From an uncultured Bacillota bacterium (lineage in GTDB: Bacteria; Bacillota_I; Bacilli_A; RFN20; CAG-288), in assembly GCA_949290645.1 (NCBI GenBank), contig CASESG010000002.1:124001-188000 (forward strand): DNA of 64,000 nucleotides, in the 5' to 3' direction. A program made the position numbers and the translations under genes. Positions 31,711 through 40,375 of the stretch are shown here, one piece after another. Each line of letters begins with the position of its first letter. Position 1 is the first letter of the stretch. Below the pieces are notes generated by a model. It was not told where the DNA came from. It made no database searches and worked only from the letters and a program-made list of their open reading frames with translations.

Positions 31711-32085
31711 AGACAAAGAGAGGCAAAATTCCGCTTTTCGGGAGCTGGGAAGAACAGCCCTCCTTTCGCTTTCGAAATTCCGGAATCATCAGATTTTCGT
31801 ACTTAATTTTGTCTTATTACAAAGAAATAAAATTGTTTCTTAGATAATCTTTTATGTTTTCAATTATTTACTTGTTTAACTTGCATTATTATTCAGCAGT
31901 TTCTTCAATCAGTTCTTGTCAATCCTCTTTGTCCAAGCTTCCTTCTTCCAAAGGAGAAGGAAGGCTCTTGCGAGAAATTTCGATTCCCAATCGATTTCAC
32001 TGCGTTTTTCGACATTTTATCGGATCTTTTTCTTCTTTTCCGCTTTCTTTCTGCTATTTTCGCTTCCGCTTTCAAAATCTTTTTG
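31711..32085. other. AT-rich non-coding stretch between galK and yitT
   Basis: No credible gene on either strand. The stretch 31790-32100 is far more A/T-rich than the rest of the window and is pyrimidine-rich on the plus strand. One imperfect hairpin lies at 31935-31965 (arms AAGCTTCCTTCTTCC and GGAGAAGGAAGGCTT) without a T-run. No tRNA or known riboswitch pattern was recognised. Confidence 0.5.
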
Positions 32086-32113
32086 TTGTAAAAAACAAGC
32101 GTGTTAGTATGAT
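32086..32113 (+). promoter_or_regulatory. Probable promoter of the yitT-gltX operon
   Basis: TTGTAA (32086-32091), 16-bp spacer, TATGAT (32108-32113); 40 bases before the yitT ATG. Confidence 0.55.
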
Positions 32114-32153
32114 ATTAGGGTTCTGAGTAAAATATAAGTGAGGTATCTCTCTT

Positions 32154-33209
32154 ATGAAATGGTTTCGCAAGACCGAGGATGAGACGAGCACCTTCTTCAT
32201 CGACCACCCACGGGTAAAACAGTGGTCGATCTGGACAGGGAAGTTCTTTCTCGAGGCCCTTTCGGCTTTCATCTTCGCCTATGGCTTCCGCGCCTTCATC
32301 GCTCCGTCTCTGGGCTGCGCCAGGGTGTGGACCGGAAACGAGAACCTGACCGCCAGCAACGTCCTCATCTCGGGCGGTGCCTCGGGAATCGCACAGACGA
32401 TCATCCGCTTCATCGAGATGTTCCCGGGCGTCAATCTCGCCGCCTATGAGACGACGATCATCTCCATCCTCTACTTCGTCATCAACGTCCCGCTCTTCCT
32501 CCTGGCCTGGTTCAAGATCTCGAAGCAGTTCTCCCTCTTCACCCTCATCAATGTCATCTTCGTCTCCGTCTTCAACCAAGTCATCCCGGATTCCTGGATC
32601 TACAACGTCCTGAACATCTACACCGACCATCTCGCCCGCGCCATCTTCGGAGGAATCACGACGGGGCTCTCTTCGGGCCTGGCCTTGATGGTCGGAACAT
32701 CCTCGGGAGGCGTGGACATCATCTCCATGTACATCTCGGAGAAGAAGTCCTCCTCGGTGGGTCCCTATTCGATCATCGCCAACTGCATCACGGTCACCTG
32801 CTTCGTCCTCTTCTCGATCGTGGGCATGAACAGCAATCCCGACTTCCATGCGGGCATCGACGCCGACTCCATCGTCACGATGGCTCTCTACACACTGGTC
32901 TACTTCTTCGTCTCCGGAAAGGTCATCGACCTGCTCAACACCAAGAACAAGAAGCAGGAGCTCCAGATCTTCACCACCAACGAGAGCCTTCCAATCGTCC
33001 TCATCCGGGCCTTCCCCCATTCCTGCACGGTCGTCGAGAGCAAGGGTGCCTATACGGGAAGAAGGAACCTGATGGTCTACATGGTCATCTCCCGCTCCGA
33101 AAAGAAGAAGGCCATCGCCCTGATCAAGAACGTCGACAAGCTGGCATTCGTCACCGTCCTGGACCTCAACCAGGTCTATGGGCGTTTCTATATCAAGCCC
33201 ATCGAGTGA
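32154..33209 (+). CDS. YitT-family membrane protein (DUF161 plus DUF2179)
   Basis: Integral membrane protein of unknown transport or sensory function, common in Bacillota. 351 residues, longer than the usual 280-290 because of an N-terminal extension (about 40 residues) and an extended first loop. About five membrane segments between residues 30 and 265, with the YitT-typical GGITTGLSSGLALMVGTSSGGVDIIS (split) in the middle. The C-terminal soluble DUF2179 domain spans about 275-350: LPIVLIRAFPHSCTVVESKGAYTGR and ending VYGRFYIKPIE. A weak GTGAGG site precedes the ATG. gltX follows 18 bases later, so the two are probably co-transcribed. Confidence 0.9.
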   Translation: MKWFRKTEDETSTFFIDHPRVKQWSIWTGKFFLEALSAFIFAYGFRAFIAPSLGCARVWTGNENLTASNVLISGGASGIAQTIIRFIEMFPGVNLAAYETTIISILYFVINVPLFLLAWFKISKQFSLFTLINVIFVSVFNQVIPDSWIYNVLNIYTDHLARAIFGGITTGLSSGLALMVGTSSGGVDIISMYISEKKSSSVGPYSIIANCITVTCFVLFSIVGMNSNPDFHAGIDADSIVTMALYTLVYFFVSGKVIDLLNTKNKKQELQIFTTNESLPIVLIRAFPHSCTVVESKGAYTGRRNLMVYMVISRSEKKKAIALIKNVDKLAFVTVLDLNQVYGRFYIKPIE

Positions 33210-33227
33210 GAAAGTGAGGTAAACGAA

Positions 33228-34895
33228 ATGGCTACGAACAAAGATTTGGCAGAGCTGATCTTCCCTGACATTCACAAGACCATCAAGGATCTCGAGAAAC
33301 TCTATCCGGAGAGGGACCTTCCCGAAGGAGCGGAAGTGACTCGCTTCGCCCCTTCCCCGACCGGCTTTCTCCACACGGGCTCTCTCTTCACGGCCCTGAT
33401 TGCCTACAAGTTCGCCAAGCAGACAAAGGGCGTCTACTTCTTCCGCCTGGAGGACACCGACCAGAAGCGCGAAGTCAAGGGGACGGGTCTGGATCTCGTC
33501 CGGCAGCTGAAGAACTTCGGGATCGTGGCGGACGAAGGCTACTTCGGAGACTCGGACAAGGGAGAATACGGCCCCTATGAGCAGTCCAAGAGAGCGGAGA
33601 TCTACAAGATCTGCATCAAGGAGCTGATCAAGAAGGGAAGGGCCTATCCCTGCTTCTGCACCAAGGAGGAGCTCGACGAGCTGCGCCTTGTCCAGGAGGC
33701 CAACAAGGTCATCCCGGGATACTATGGCGAATACGCCAAGTGCCGCCACTATTCGGTGGATGAGGCGATCGCTTTGATCAAGGAGGGAAAGCCCTACGTC
33801 ATCCGCTTCAAGAGCAAGGGCAACCACCTCAACCACATCCGCGTCCACGACGAGATCCGAGGAGACATGGACCTCTCCGAGAACGACCAGGACATCGTCA
33901 TCCTCAAGAGCGACGGCCTTCCCACCTATCACTTCGCCCACCTGGTTGACGATCATTTCATGCGGACGACCCTGATCACCCGCGGCGAGGAGTGGATCTC
34001 CTCCCTTCCCATCCACATCGAACTTTTCCAGACGATGGGCTGGAAGGCTCCCAAGTACGCCCATCTCCCGGTCATCATGATCAACGACAAGGAGACCGGA
34101 AACCGCCGCAAGCTCTCCAAGCGCAAGGACAAGGAGGCGGCGACTTCCTTCTTCCTGGAGCAGGGCTATCCCGTCAAGGGCGTCATCGAATACCTCTTCA
34201 CGATCGCCAATTCCAACTTCGAGGCCTGGCTGATGGAGAATCCCAAGGGCAATCTCGACGACTTCCGCCTGACCTTCGACAAGTTCTCGCTCGACGGAGC
34301 CTTGTTCGACCTCCCCAAGCTCAACAACATCTCCAAGGAAGTCCTCAGCCACATGGACAAGAAGAGCTTCACCGACGAGTGCCTCCATTGGGCCAAGGAG
34401 CACGACGAAGCCTTCGCCTCCTTCATCGAGAAGGACAGGGAGCGCTTCGAGAACATCATCAACATCGAGAGGGAGCAGGAGAAGCCTCGGAAAGACTACG
34501 AGAAGTATTCCGACGTCTTCCCCAAGATCCGCTTCTTCGACCGCTCCTTCTTCGAGGAATCCGTCCTCAAGGGCATCCCCTTTAACGAGCACATCGACAA
34601 GAAGACCATCGAGGATTTGCTTCTGGACTTCAAGAAGACGCTCGAGCTCGACGTCGACGAGGAGCAGTGGTTTTCTTCCATGAAAGCCTTGGGAACAAGG
34701 CACGGCTTTGCCGACGACCGCAAGGTCTACAAGAAGGATCCCACTGCCTACAGGGGCTGGTATGCCGACAGCATCGCCATCGTCCGCGCCGCGATCAGCG
34801 GAACCACCAACACCCCCAAGCTCTATGACACGCTGCGGATTCTCGGAAGAGAGGAGATCCTCTCCCGTGTGGACTTCGTCCTCGCTCACCTGTGA
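33228..34895 (+). CDS. gltX: Glutamyl-tRNA synthetase
   Basis: Class I aminoacyl-tRNA synthetase charging tRNA-Glu. HIGH motif variant in APSPTGFLHTGSL (about residues 41-53) and KMSKS variant KLSKRKD (about 294). 555 residues, longer than the usual 480-500; the extra length is an N-terminal extension of about 37 residues before the catalytic fold (DIHKTIKDLEKLYPERDLP) and an expanded C-terminal anticodon domain. AYPCFCTKEELDELR marks the acceptor-binding insert. Whether it is discriminating or also charges tRNA-Gln cannot be told here; no glnS or gatCAB is in the window. Confidence 0.95.
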   Translation: MATNKDLAELIFPDIHKTIKDLEKLYPERDLPEGAEVTRFAPSPTGFLHTGSLFTALIAYKFAKQTKGVYFFRLEDTDQKREVKGTGLDLVRQLKNFGIVADEGYFGDSDKGEYGPYEQSKRAEIYKICIKELIKKGRAYPCFCTKEELDELRLVQEANKVIPGYYGEYAKCRHYSVDEAIALIKEGKPYVIRFKSKGNHLNHIRVHDEIRGDMDLSENDQDIVILKSDGLPTYHFAHLVDDHFMRTTLITRGEEWISSLPIHIELFQTMGWKAPKYAHLPVIMINDKETGNRRKLSKRKDKEAATSFFLEQGYPVKGVIEYLFTIANSNFEAWLMENPKGNLDDFRLTFDKFSLDGALFDLPKLNNISKEVLSHMDKKSFTDECLHWAKEHDEAFASFIEKDRERFENIINIEREQEKPRKDYEKYSDVFPKIRFFDRSFFEESVLKGIPFNEHIDKKTIEDLLLDFKKTLELDVDEEQWFSSMKALGTRHGFADDRKVYKKDPTAYRGWYADSIAIVRAAISGTTNTPKLYDTLRILGREEILSRVDFVLAHL

Positions 34896-36520
34896 TGGAT
34901 AAGGCCAAGAAGAACAAGAAGATCAAGACCGGACTGAAGATCGCGATTCTGGTCATCGTCACCCTGCTCTCCGTCTTCTACCTCCTCCACGACGATCCGG
35001 CCCACACCTTCGCCCTGATGGGCGAAGTCAGCCTTTTCCCGTTTCTGCTCTCCTTCCTGATCGTCTTGTTCCTCCCCTTTCTCGACGCTCTCCCCTTGAC
35101 CCTCTTTGCCCGTCTCTATCACAAGAAGTACAAGTTCTCCCAGGGGCTTGTCAACACGTTGATCGGGAACTTCATCGGCTGCGTCTACAAGACCGGAAGC
35201 ATGTTCCTCCAGGCCTATACCTTCTCCAAGCAGGAGGTCAAGGGAGCCCATGCCGCCTCGATCTTGACGATGCAGTTTCTGATGTATCAGTTCTCCTTCA
35301 CCCTGATCTCCCTGGTGATGGTCTTCGTCGGCTATCCCTATGTCGACGAGATTCCGATCACCCTTCTTGGCGGGATCCGCATCTTCCCTCTTTCCCTCAT
35401 CGGCCTTGGCGTGAGCATCCTGATCTTGCTCCTCATCCTTTTTCTGGGATACAGCAAGAGATTCCATCATTTCATCATGAACAGCGGAATCGACTTCCTC
35501 GCCAAGATTCACCTTTTGAAGCATCCCGAGGAGACGAGAAAGAAGTGGACAGTCCAGCTCGTCACCTATCGCATCGAGATCAAGAGGCTGAGTCACCACA
35601 TCTTCCTGGTCTTGATCTCCTTTCTCTGCACCAGCGTCAAGCTCCTTCTGAGCTACGCCCTTCCCTATCTCCTGTTCTGGGCGATGAAGCTGGATCTCTC
35701 CTCTCTGAACTTCCTCTCCCTCTTCTCCGGCTCGAGCTATCTGACCCTCATCACCTCCTTCCTTGTCGTCGGCGCCCCGGAGATCGGCTTCCAGTCGATC
35801 TTCGGCTATCTGCTCTCTTCCGCCGGCATCCTAGACTCCTTCAACTACGCCGCCGCCTGCAACTTGCTCTGGCGCTTTCTGACCTTCTACTTCCCTTTGG
35901 TCTTCGGCATGCTCTTCTACATCTTCTATCGCGGAAAGCCGAAGAAGTCGGTGCTCCTGGACGGAGCGGCGACTCTCTACGACTATCAGGTCCTCAACAT
36001 CGTCGAGACGAAGGACGTCGAGACGGCCGAATTCCTGATGCCTCTTCCTCAACAAGGGAAGGAGAGCTCTTCGACCTTGACGATGGAGGATGTCGAGAAG
36101 TCCTTCCTGCGCCTGAGGGAGAAGATGAAGAGCGAGACTCTCGAGGAGGAGAAGGTCGCCGAGATCGGCCTGGAGGAACAGAAGAAGAAGCTGGCGGAGG
36201 TCGTGGCGGAGACCGAGAGGCTAATCGAGGAGAGCCATGACAGCGAGATCGAGGCGGAGGTCAGCCGCAACCTCGAGGAGAGCCGGATCCTGAGCGCAAA
36301 GAAGGAAGAGAAGAGAAAGAGCCGCAAGGCGAAGAAGGAGGCGAAGAGACGTCTCCGTCTGCTCAAAAAGGCGGAGCGGAAACTGGCCCGAAAGCAGAGC
36401 AGGGGGACGAAGATCTCCTTCGACGAGGAGAGCGGAATCCACATCGAGGGAAACGACTTCGACGAGGAGAGGACCTTCGTCACCAGCGACCAGGAGGAAG
36501 AAAAGGAGGAGGAGAAATGA
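34895..36520 (+). CDS. UPF0104/YbhN-type membrane protein with long charged tail
   Basis: Member of the lysylphosphatidylglycerol-synthase transmembrane (MprF flippase-like) family. About eight membrane segments in residues 10-350, with IGNFIGCVYKTGSMFLQAYTF and VVGAPEIGFQSIFGYLLSSAGI (parts of the conserved core). Residues about 370-541 form an unusual cytoplasmic tail of Glu/Lys/Arg-rich coiled coil, absent from typical members. The ATG at 34895 overlaps the gltX stop; a GTG 3 bases upstream is possible. It overlaps the glycosyltransferase gene by 4 bases, suggesting a joint role in glycolipid synthesis or translocation. Confidence 0.82.
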   Translation: MDKAKKNKKIKTGLKIAILVIVTLLSVFYLLHDDPAHTFALMGEVSLFPFLLSFLIVLFLPFLDALPLTLFARLYHKKYKFSQGLVNTLIGNFIGCVYKTGSMFLQAYTFSKQEVKGAHAASILTMQFLMYQFSFTLISLVMVFVGYPYVDEIPITLLGGIRIFPLSLIGLGVSILILLLILFLGYSKRFHHFIMNSGIDFLAKIHLLKHPEETRKKWTVQLVTYRIEIKRLSHHIFLVLISFLCTSVKLLLSYALPYLLFWAMKLDLSSLNFLSLFSGSSYLTLITSFLVVGAPEIGFQSIFGYLLSSAGILDSFNYAAACNLLWRFLTFYFPLVFGMLFYIFYRGKPKKSVLLDGAATLYDYQVLNIVETKDVETAEFLMPLPQQGKESSSTLTMEDVEKSFLRLREKMKSETLEEEKVAEIGLEEQKKKLAEVVAETERLIEESHDSEIEAEVSRNLEESRILSAKKEEKRKSRKAKKEAKRRLRLLKKAERKLARKQSRGTKISFDEESGIHIEGNDFDEERTFVTSDQEEEKEEEK

Positions 36521-37683
36521 AAATCGCCCTTTTCAGCGACACCTACCCGCCCGACCTCAACGGGGTCAGCACGTCCGTCCAGCTGCAGAAGGAAGCCCTG
36601 GAGACCCTGGGGCATGAGGTCGTGGTCATCACCACCGGCCTTCCCAAGCAGAGGAAGGTGACTTTCCAGGACAACGTCCTCCGCATCCCCGGGATCACCC
36701 TTCCCTTCCTCTACGGATATCGCCTTTCCTTTCCGTATAACCACAAGGCGGACAAGATCTTGAGAGAGTTCGACTTCGATGTCCTCCACGTGGAGCAGGA
36801 ATTCGGGGTCTCCCTTTTCGGGCGTCTCTTCGCCCACTTCCGGGATGTTCCCTTTGTTTACACCTTCCACACCTGCTATGAGGACTACACGCCTTATCTC
36901 ACCCGCGGGAAGAAGATTCCCGACCTCCTTCTGAAGAAGATCGTGAGGAAGCTCCTCAAGGCCATCGGGGAAAGAAACATAGAGATCGTGACTCCCTCCC
37001 TCAAGGCGCAGAAGATCCTCCGCGGATACGGAATCGACCGTCCGATCCATGTCCTGCCAAGCCCCATGGAATGCCTCTCTCCCGCCGTTCTTCCCGAGGA
37101 AACTTTGGAAGAGGAGAAGAAGAGACTCCACATCCAGGGAAAGAAAATCGCCCTTTCCCTGGGAAGGATCGCCTACGAGAAGAACCTTCCGGAGACCCTC
37201 TCTTCCTTCCTCTCCTATCGAAAGAGCCATCCGGAGGTCGAAAGCGTCCTTGTTGTCGTCGGGGACGGCCCGGAGAGAGAGAGGCTTGAGGAGAAGTATC
37301 CCGATCCCGACATCCTTTTCTTGGGAAAGGTCCCTCACGAGCAGGTCTCCCTCTACTACCAGATGAGCGACGTCTTTCTGACCTCCTCGATGACAGAGAC
37401 CCAGGGGCTGACGATCCTCGAGGCGATGGAGAACGGCCTTCCCGTCCTCGCCCGATACGACTTCAATCTCGAAGGCTTCCTCAAGGACGGGGAAAACGCC
37501 TTGCTCTATGACCAGGGGAAGACGATGCCCGAGAAGATCCACCAGGCCTTCCTCTTGGACAAGGAGAGTCGAAGGAGGATCACCGACAACGCCAAGGAGA
37601 CTCTCCAGAAGCTCTACGACCCCGGGAAATATGCCGAAAGGATCATCCAAGTCTATGAAAAAGCCATCCGCCGAGAGCTTTGA
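36517..37683 (+). CDS. GT4-family glycosyltransferase, diacylglycerol glucosyltransferase type
   Basis: Retaining GT-B enzyme, probably making mono- or di-glucosyl-diacylglycerol. 388 residues. Starts MKIALFSDTYPPDLNGVSTSVQ, closely resembling the N terminus of monoglucosyl-DAG synthases, with HTCYEDYTPYL and a basic helix ILRKLLKAIGERN-like membrane-contact stretch. The donor-site EX7E region is SSMTETQGLTILEAMENGLPV with both glutamates. The C-terminal helices are basic. It partners with the preceding flippase-like gene and overlaps recX by 29 bases. Confidence 0.87.
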   Translation: MKIALFSDTYPPDLNGVSTSVQLQKEALETLGHEVVVITTGLPKQRKVTFQDNVLRIPGITLPFLYGYRLSFPYNHKADKILREFDFDVLHVEQEFGVSLFGRLFAHFRDVPFVYTFHTCYEDYTPYLTRGKKIPDLLLKKIVRKLLKAIGERNIEIVTPSLKAQKILRGYGIDRPIHVLPSPMECLSPAVLPEETLEEEKKRLHIQGKKIALSLGRIAYEKNLPETLSSFLSYRKSHPEVESVLVVVGDGPERERLEEKYPDPDILFLGKVPHEQVSLYYQMSDVFLTSSMTETQGLTILEAMENGLPVLARYDFNLEGFLKDGENALLYDQGKTMPEKIHQAFLLDKESRRRITDNAKETLQKLYDPGKYAERIIQVYEKAIRREL

Positions 37684-38497
37684 GATCCTCTCCGTCGAGG
37701 AAGGGAAGGGAAAGGTCGTCCTTGTCTTCTCCCGCTTTTCGCTTGTCCTCTCCAGCTATCTCTATGCCTCTTCCTACTACTATCCCGGAAAGGTCCTGAG
37801 CCAGGAGGAAGTGGAAAGGCTCAAGGAGAAGATCGCAGAAGAGAAGGGAAGAATCAAGATCGAGCGGATGCTTTCCCGCGGAAGGAAAACCAGAAACCAG
37901 TGCCGGGAGAGCCTTTTCAAGATGAAGGGCTTGAATCGATCCCAGATCGAGGAGATCCTCTCCTTCTTCCAGAAGCAGGGCCTTCTCGACGACTCTCTCT
38001 ATGCCCTGGACTATGCCAAGGAAAGGATGGAGAAGGGATACGGGAAGAAGAACATCCTCGCCCAGCTTGCCAAGAAAGGGATCGAGGAGGAGGTTCTCGA
38101 GGGCGATGATTTCAAGAAAGTCTTCGAAGAAGAAGACATTCCGGAAGGATTGCTCAAGAGCCTATACAAGAAGAGCTCCAATCTGACAACCGAGGTCTCG
38201 AAGCAGAAGATGCTTCAATTTCTGATCCATCGTGGATTCCCCTATTCCCTCAGCAAGAAGAAGGTCGACCGCTTCTATGGAAACCTCCCCTCTTCCGAGA
38301 AGGAAAAGGCTTTGGAAAAGAGAAGGGATCTTTTGAGGGAAAAGGGAAAGAAATGCTATAATCAATTATTGCGGACAAAGGCCGACCTGCCGGCTCTGAA
38401 GAAGAAGTTCTTCCAGAAGCTTTCCAAGGACGGCTTCCGTTTCGAGGAAATTCAGTCCGCATGGAACGAGAATCACGAAGGAGACGACCATGATTAA
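37655..38497 (+). CDS. recX: RecX-family regulatory protein
   Basis: RecX proteins bind RecA filaments and limit recombination. About 280 residues; the likely start is the ATG at 37655 (MKKPSAESFEILSVEEGKGK), inside the end of the glycosyltransferase gene. The helical tandem repeats begin near residue 65: AEEKGRIKIERMLSRGRKTRNQCRES, SQIEEILSFFQKQGLLDDSLYALDYAKERM and YGKKNILAQLAKKGIEEE, the standard three-helix units (split here). It is followed by yhaM with an 8-base overlap. Confidence 0.88.
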   Translation: MKKPSAESFEILSVEEGKGKVVLVFSRFSLVLSSYLYASSYYYPGKVLSQEEVERLKEKIAEEKGRIKIERMLSRGRKTRNQCRESLFKMKGLNRSQIEEILSFFQKQGLLDDSLYALDYAKERMEKGYGKKNILAQLAKKGIEEEVLEGDDFKKVFEEEDIPEGLLKSLYKKSSNLTTEVSKQKMLQFLIHRGFPYSLSKKKVDRFYGNLPSSEKEKALEKRRDLLREKGKKCYNQLLRTKADLPALKKKFFQKLSKDGFRFEEIQSAWNENHEGDDHD

Positions 38498-39416
38498 GGA
38501 CTTCATCAATGTCGAAGGGCCGATCGATGCCCTCTTCCTTGTCAAGCAGTGCACCAAGGCCACCAGCAACAACGGGACTTCCTATCTCTCCCTTGTCCTT
38601 CAGGACAAGACCGGCGTCCTCGACTGCAAGATGTGGCAGATCACCGAAGCCGACTGCGAGATAGCAAAGCCCGGCAGCATCGTCCGGGCGATCGGCATCA
38701 TGGGGAGCTACAAGGGCCATCCTCAGCTGAAGATCAACGAGCTCACACCGGTGGACGAGAAGGATGTCTCCCTCTCCCGCTTCCTGCCTGTCGCTCCCCG
38801 TCCCATCGAGGAGATGGAGAAGGAAGTCGAGGAGAAGATCGAAACGATCAAGGACGAGGAGCTTCGCCTTCTGACGAAGACCATCCTGGAGAAGAGGATG
38901 GAGAGCTATCTCCACTTCCCGGCGGCGGTGACGGTCCATCACGCCTATCTCGGGGGATTGGTCTATCACTCCCTGAGCGTCCTTGCTCTGTGCGAGAAGG
39001 CCGCTTCCCAGTATTCCTTCCTGGACCGGGACCTTCTTGTCGCAGGAGCCCTTCTTCACGACATCGGAAAGACGGAAGAGCTCTCCGGAGCGATGGTCAG
39101 CACCTACACGACCAAGGGAAATCTCCTTGGCCACATCACCTTGGGTGCCCTCATCGTCCAGGAGGAAGCGAGGAATCTCAATCTCAGCGGAGAGAAGATC
39201 ACCCTTCTGATCCACATGATCCTCTCCCATCACGGCGAGCTGGAATTCGGTTCCCCGAAGGTCCCGATGACGGCGGAGAGCGTCGTCCTCCACAACATGG
39301 ATGACGTCGATGCCAAGCTCAACTGCCTGAAGAACTATCTCGACCTGACCGAGGACGAGGCGTTCACGACGAAGATCCCCTGGATGAACGGGGCGATGTT
39401 CTACAAACACGACTAG
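38490..39416 (+). CDS. yhaM: 3'-5' exoribonuclease YhaM (OB fold plus HD domain)
   Basis: Metal-dependent nuclease of RNA turnover, also linked to DNA replication in Bacillus. 308 residues. OB-fold nucleic-acid-binding domain (about 1-95) with SYLSLVLQDKTGVLDCKMW, then the HD hydrolase domain: HHAYLGGLVYHSLSV, GALLHDIGKTEEL with the HD pair near residue 191, ILSHHGELEFGSP. Coordinating residues are present. Length and domain order match YhaM. Confidence 0.94.
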   Translation: MIKDFINVEGPIDALFLVKQCTKATSNNGTSYLSLVLQDKTGVLDCKMWQITEADCEIAKPGSIVRAIGIMGSYKGHPQLKINELTPVDEKDVSLSRFLPVAPRPIEEMEKEVEEKIETIKDEELRLLTKTILEKRMESYLHFPAAVTVHHAYLGGLVYHSLSVLALCEKAASQYSFLDRDLLVAGALLHDIGKTEELSGAMVSTYTTKGNLLGHITLGALIVQEEARNLNLSGEKITLLIHMILSHHGELEFGSPKVPMTAESVVLHNMDDVDAKLNCLKNYLDLTEDEAFTTKIPWMNGAMFYKHD

Positions 39417-39427
39417 GAGGTTCGGCC

Positions 39428-40249
39428 ATGAAAGAAACAGAGACGAACAAGAAAGACGGATTCGAAGACTTCCTCTATGTCGAGGAAGACTCCTTGACGA
39501 GTTCGAAGAAGGAAGAGCAAGACCCTTCCCTGAAGGCGGTGAAGATCTCCACCTCTCTCCTCTCTTCCCTGACGATGGTCTGCGGGATCCTGATCGCGGT
39601 CTTCGGCGCCCTTCTCTCCTATCGCTCGAGGCTTTTCTCCCAGTGGGGAATCGGCGGTGTCTTCTCCCTCGCCCTCTTCGGAGCGCTGATCTTCCTCTGG
39701 GGCCTTGTCGATCTGCTCAACCTCCTCTTGGCCGACCGAAAGAGCAAGATCCTTCTCTTCCTTCGAAAAGCACTTCCCTATCTGACCGTCGCCGGCTTCT
39801 TCACGGCCTTCTCGACGATCCTTCTTCGCCCCGAGGCCATCGACAGCTATCTCCATACGGCAAACGCCCTCTCCTATGTCGTTTCCTCCTGCTGGATCGT
39901 GATCGCCTTCTCCTGGGTCCTTGCCGCCTTGATGCCGATCCTGGAGACTCTCTTCGCAAAGAACGCAATCGTCCTTTCCTTCCGCTATGTCCTGATGGGC
40001 CTTTCCCTCTACCTCCCCTTGGTCTTCTATCCGCTCTTGAAGAAGAGCTATGTCCTCTCCCCTTCGACCCCGGGCATCCTGCTTCTTGTCTTCGGAGCGA
40101 TCGCAATGGATCTCTCCGCCCTCTTTCTGGCCCTCAAGGGGAAGAAGACCTATGCGTTCCTCTTCCGCTTCTTCTTCCTCCTCTCCCTTCTTCTCCTCTC
40201 CTCGGCCTTGCTCTTCTATGGCCTAGGCATGGACCGTCTCTCCCTGTAA
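39428..40249 (+). CDS. Polytopic membrane protein of unknown function
   Basis: Not recognised. 273 residues: an acidic soluble N terminus of about 38 residues (MKETETNKKDGFEDFLYVEEDS) followed by about seven hydrophobic segments between 40 and 270, with short loops. AGGAGG lies 7 bases upstream of the ATG. It is the last gene of the yitT-gltX-yhaM operon and is followed by a strong terminator. Confidence 0.72.
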   Translation: MKETETNKKDGFEDFLYVEEDSLTSSKKEEQDPSLKAVKISTSLLSSLTMVCGILIAVFGALLSYRSRLFSQWGIGGVFSLALFGALIFLWGLVDLLNLLLADRKSKILLFLRKALPYLTVAGFFTAFSTILLRPEAIDSYLHTANALSYVVSSCWIVIAFSWVLAALMPILETLFAKNAIVLSFRYVLMGLSLYLPLVFYPLLKKSYVLSPSTPGILLLVFGAIAMDLSALFLALKGKKTYAFLFRFFFLLSLLLLSSALLFYGLGMDRLSL

Positions 40250-40256
40250 GCCTCTT

Positions 40257-40281
40257 GGGGCACGAAGATCGTGCCCCTTTT
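40257..40281 (+). terminator. Terminator of the yitT-to-yhaM operon
   Basis: Perfect 9-bp stem GGGGCACGA/TCGTGCCCC with a 3-base loop, followed by TTTT. Confidence 0.92.
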
Positions 40282-40336
40282 CTTTTGCCGGCTCTCTCTT
40301 TTTTCTCACTCTATCTCCTCTAGGGAGATACCTTTC

Positions 40337-40345
40337 TGCTATAAT
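40337..40345 (+). promoter_or_regulatory. Extended -10 promoter of the tsa operon
   Basis: TGCTATAAT at 40337-40345 (extended -10, perfect hexamer) without a clear -35; 31 bases before the ATG at 40376, which has an AGGAGG site. Confidence 0.65.
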
Positions 40346-40375
40346 CGATTGAAGTCATCCCAGGAGGAAAAGACA

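Noticed and set aside
31854..32126. Possible 90-codon gene in the AT-rich gap before yitT
   Set aside because: No SD, Ser/Phe-rich low-complexity translation, and it overlaps the yitT promoter.
32115..34889. Very long minus-strand open frame opposite yitT and gltX
   Set aside because: The plus-strand frames are clear YitT and GluRS. The antisense product has no recognisable motif and is an effect of codon bias.
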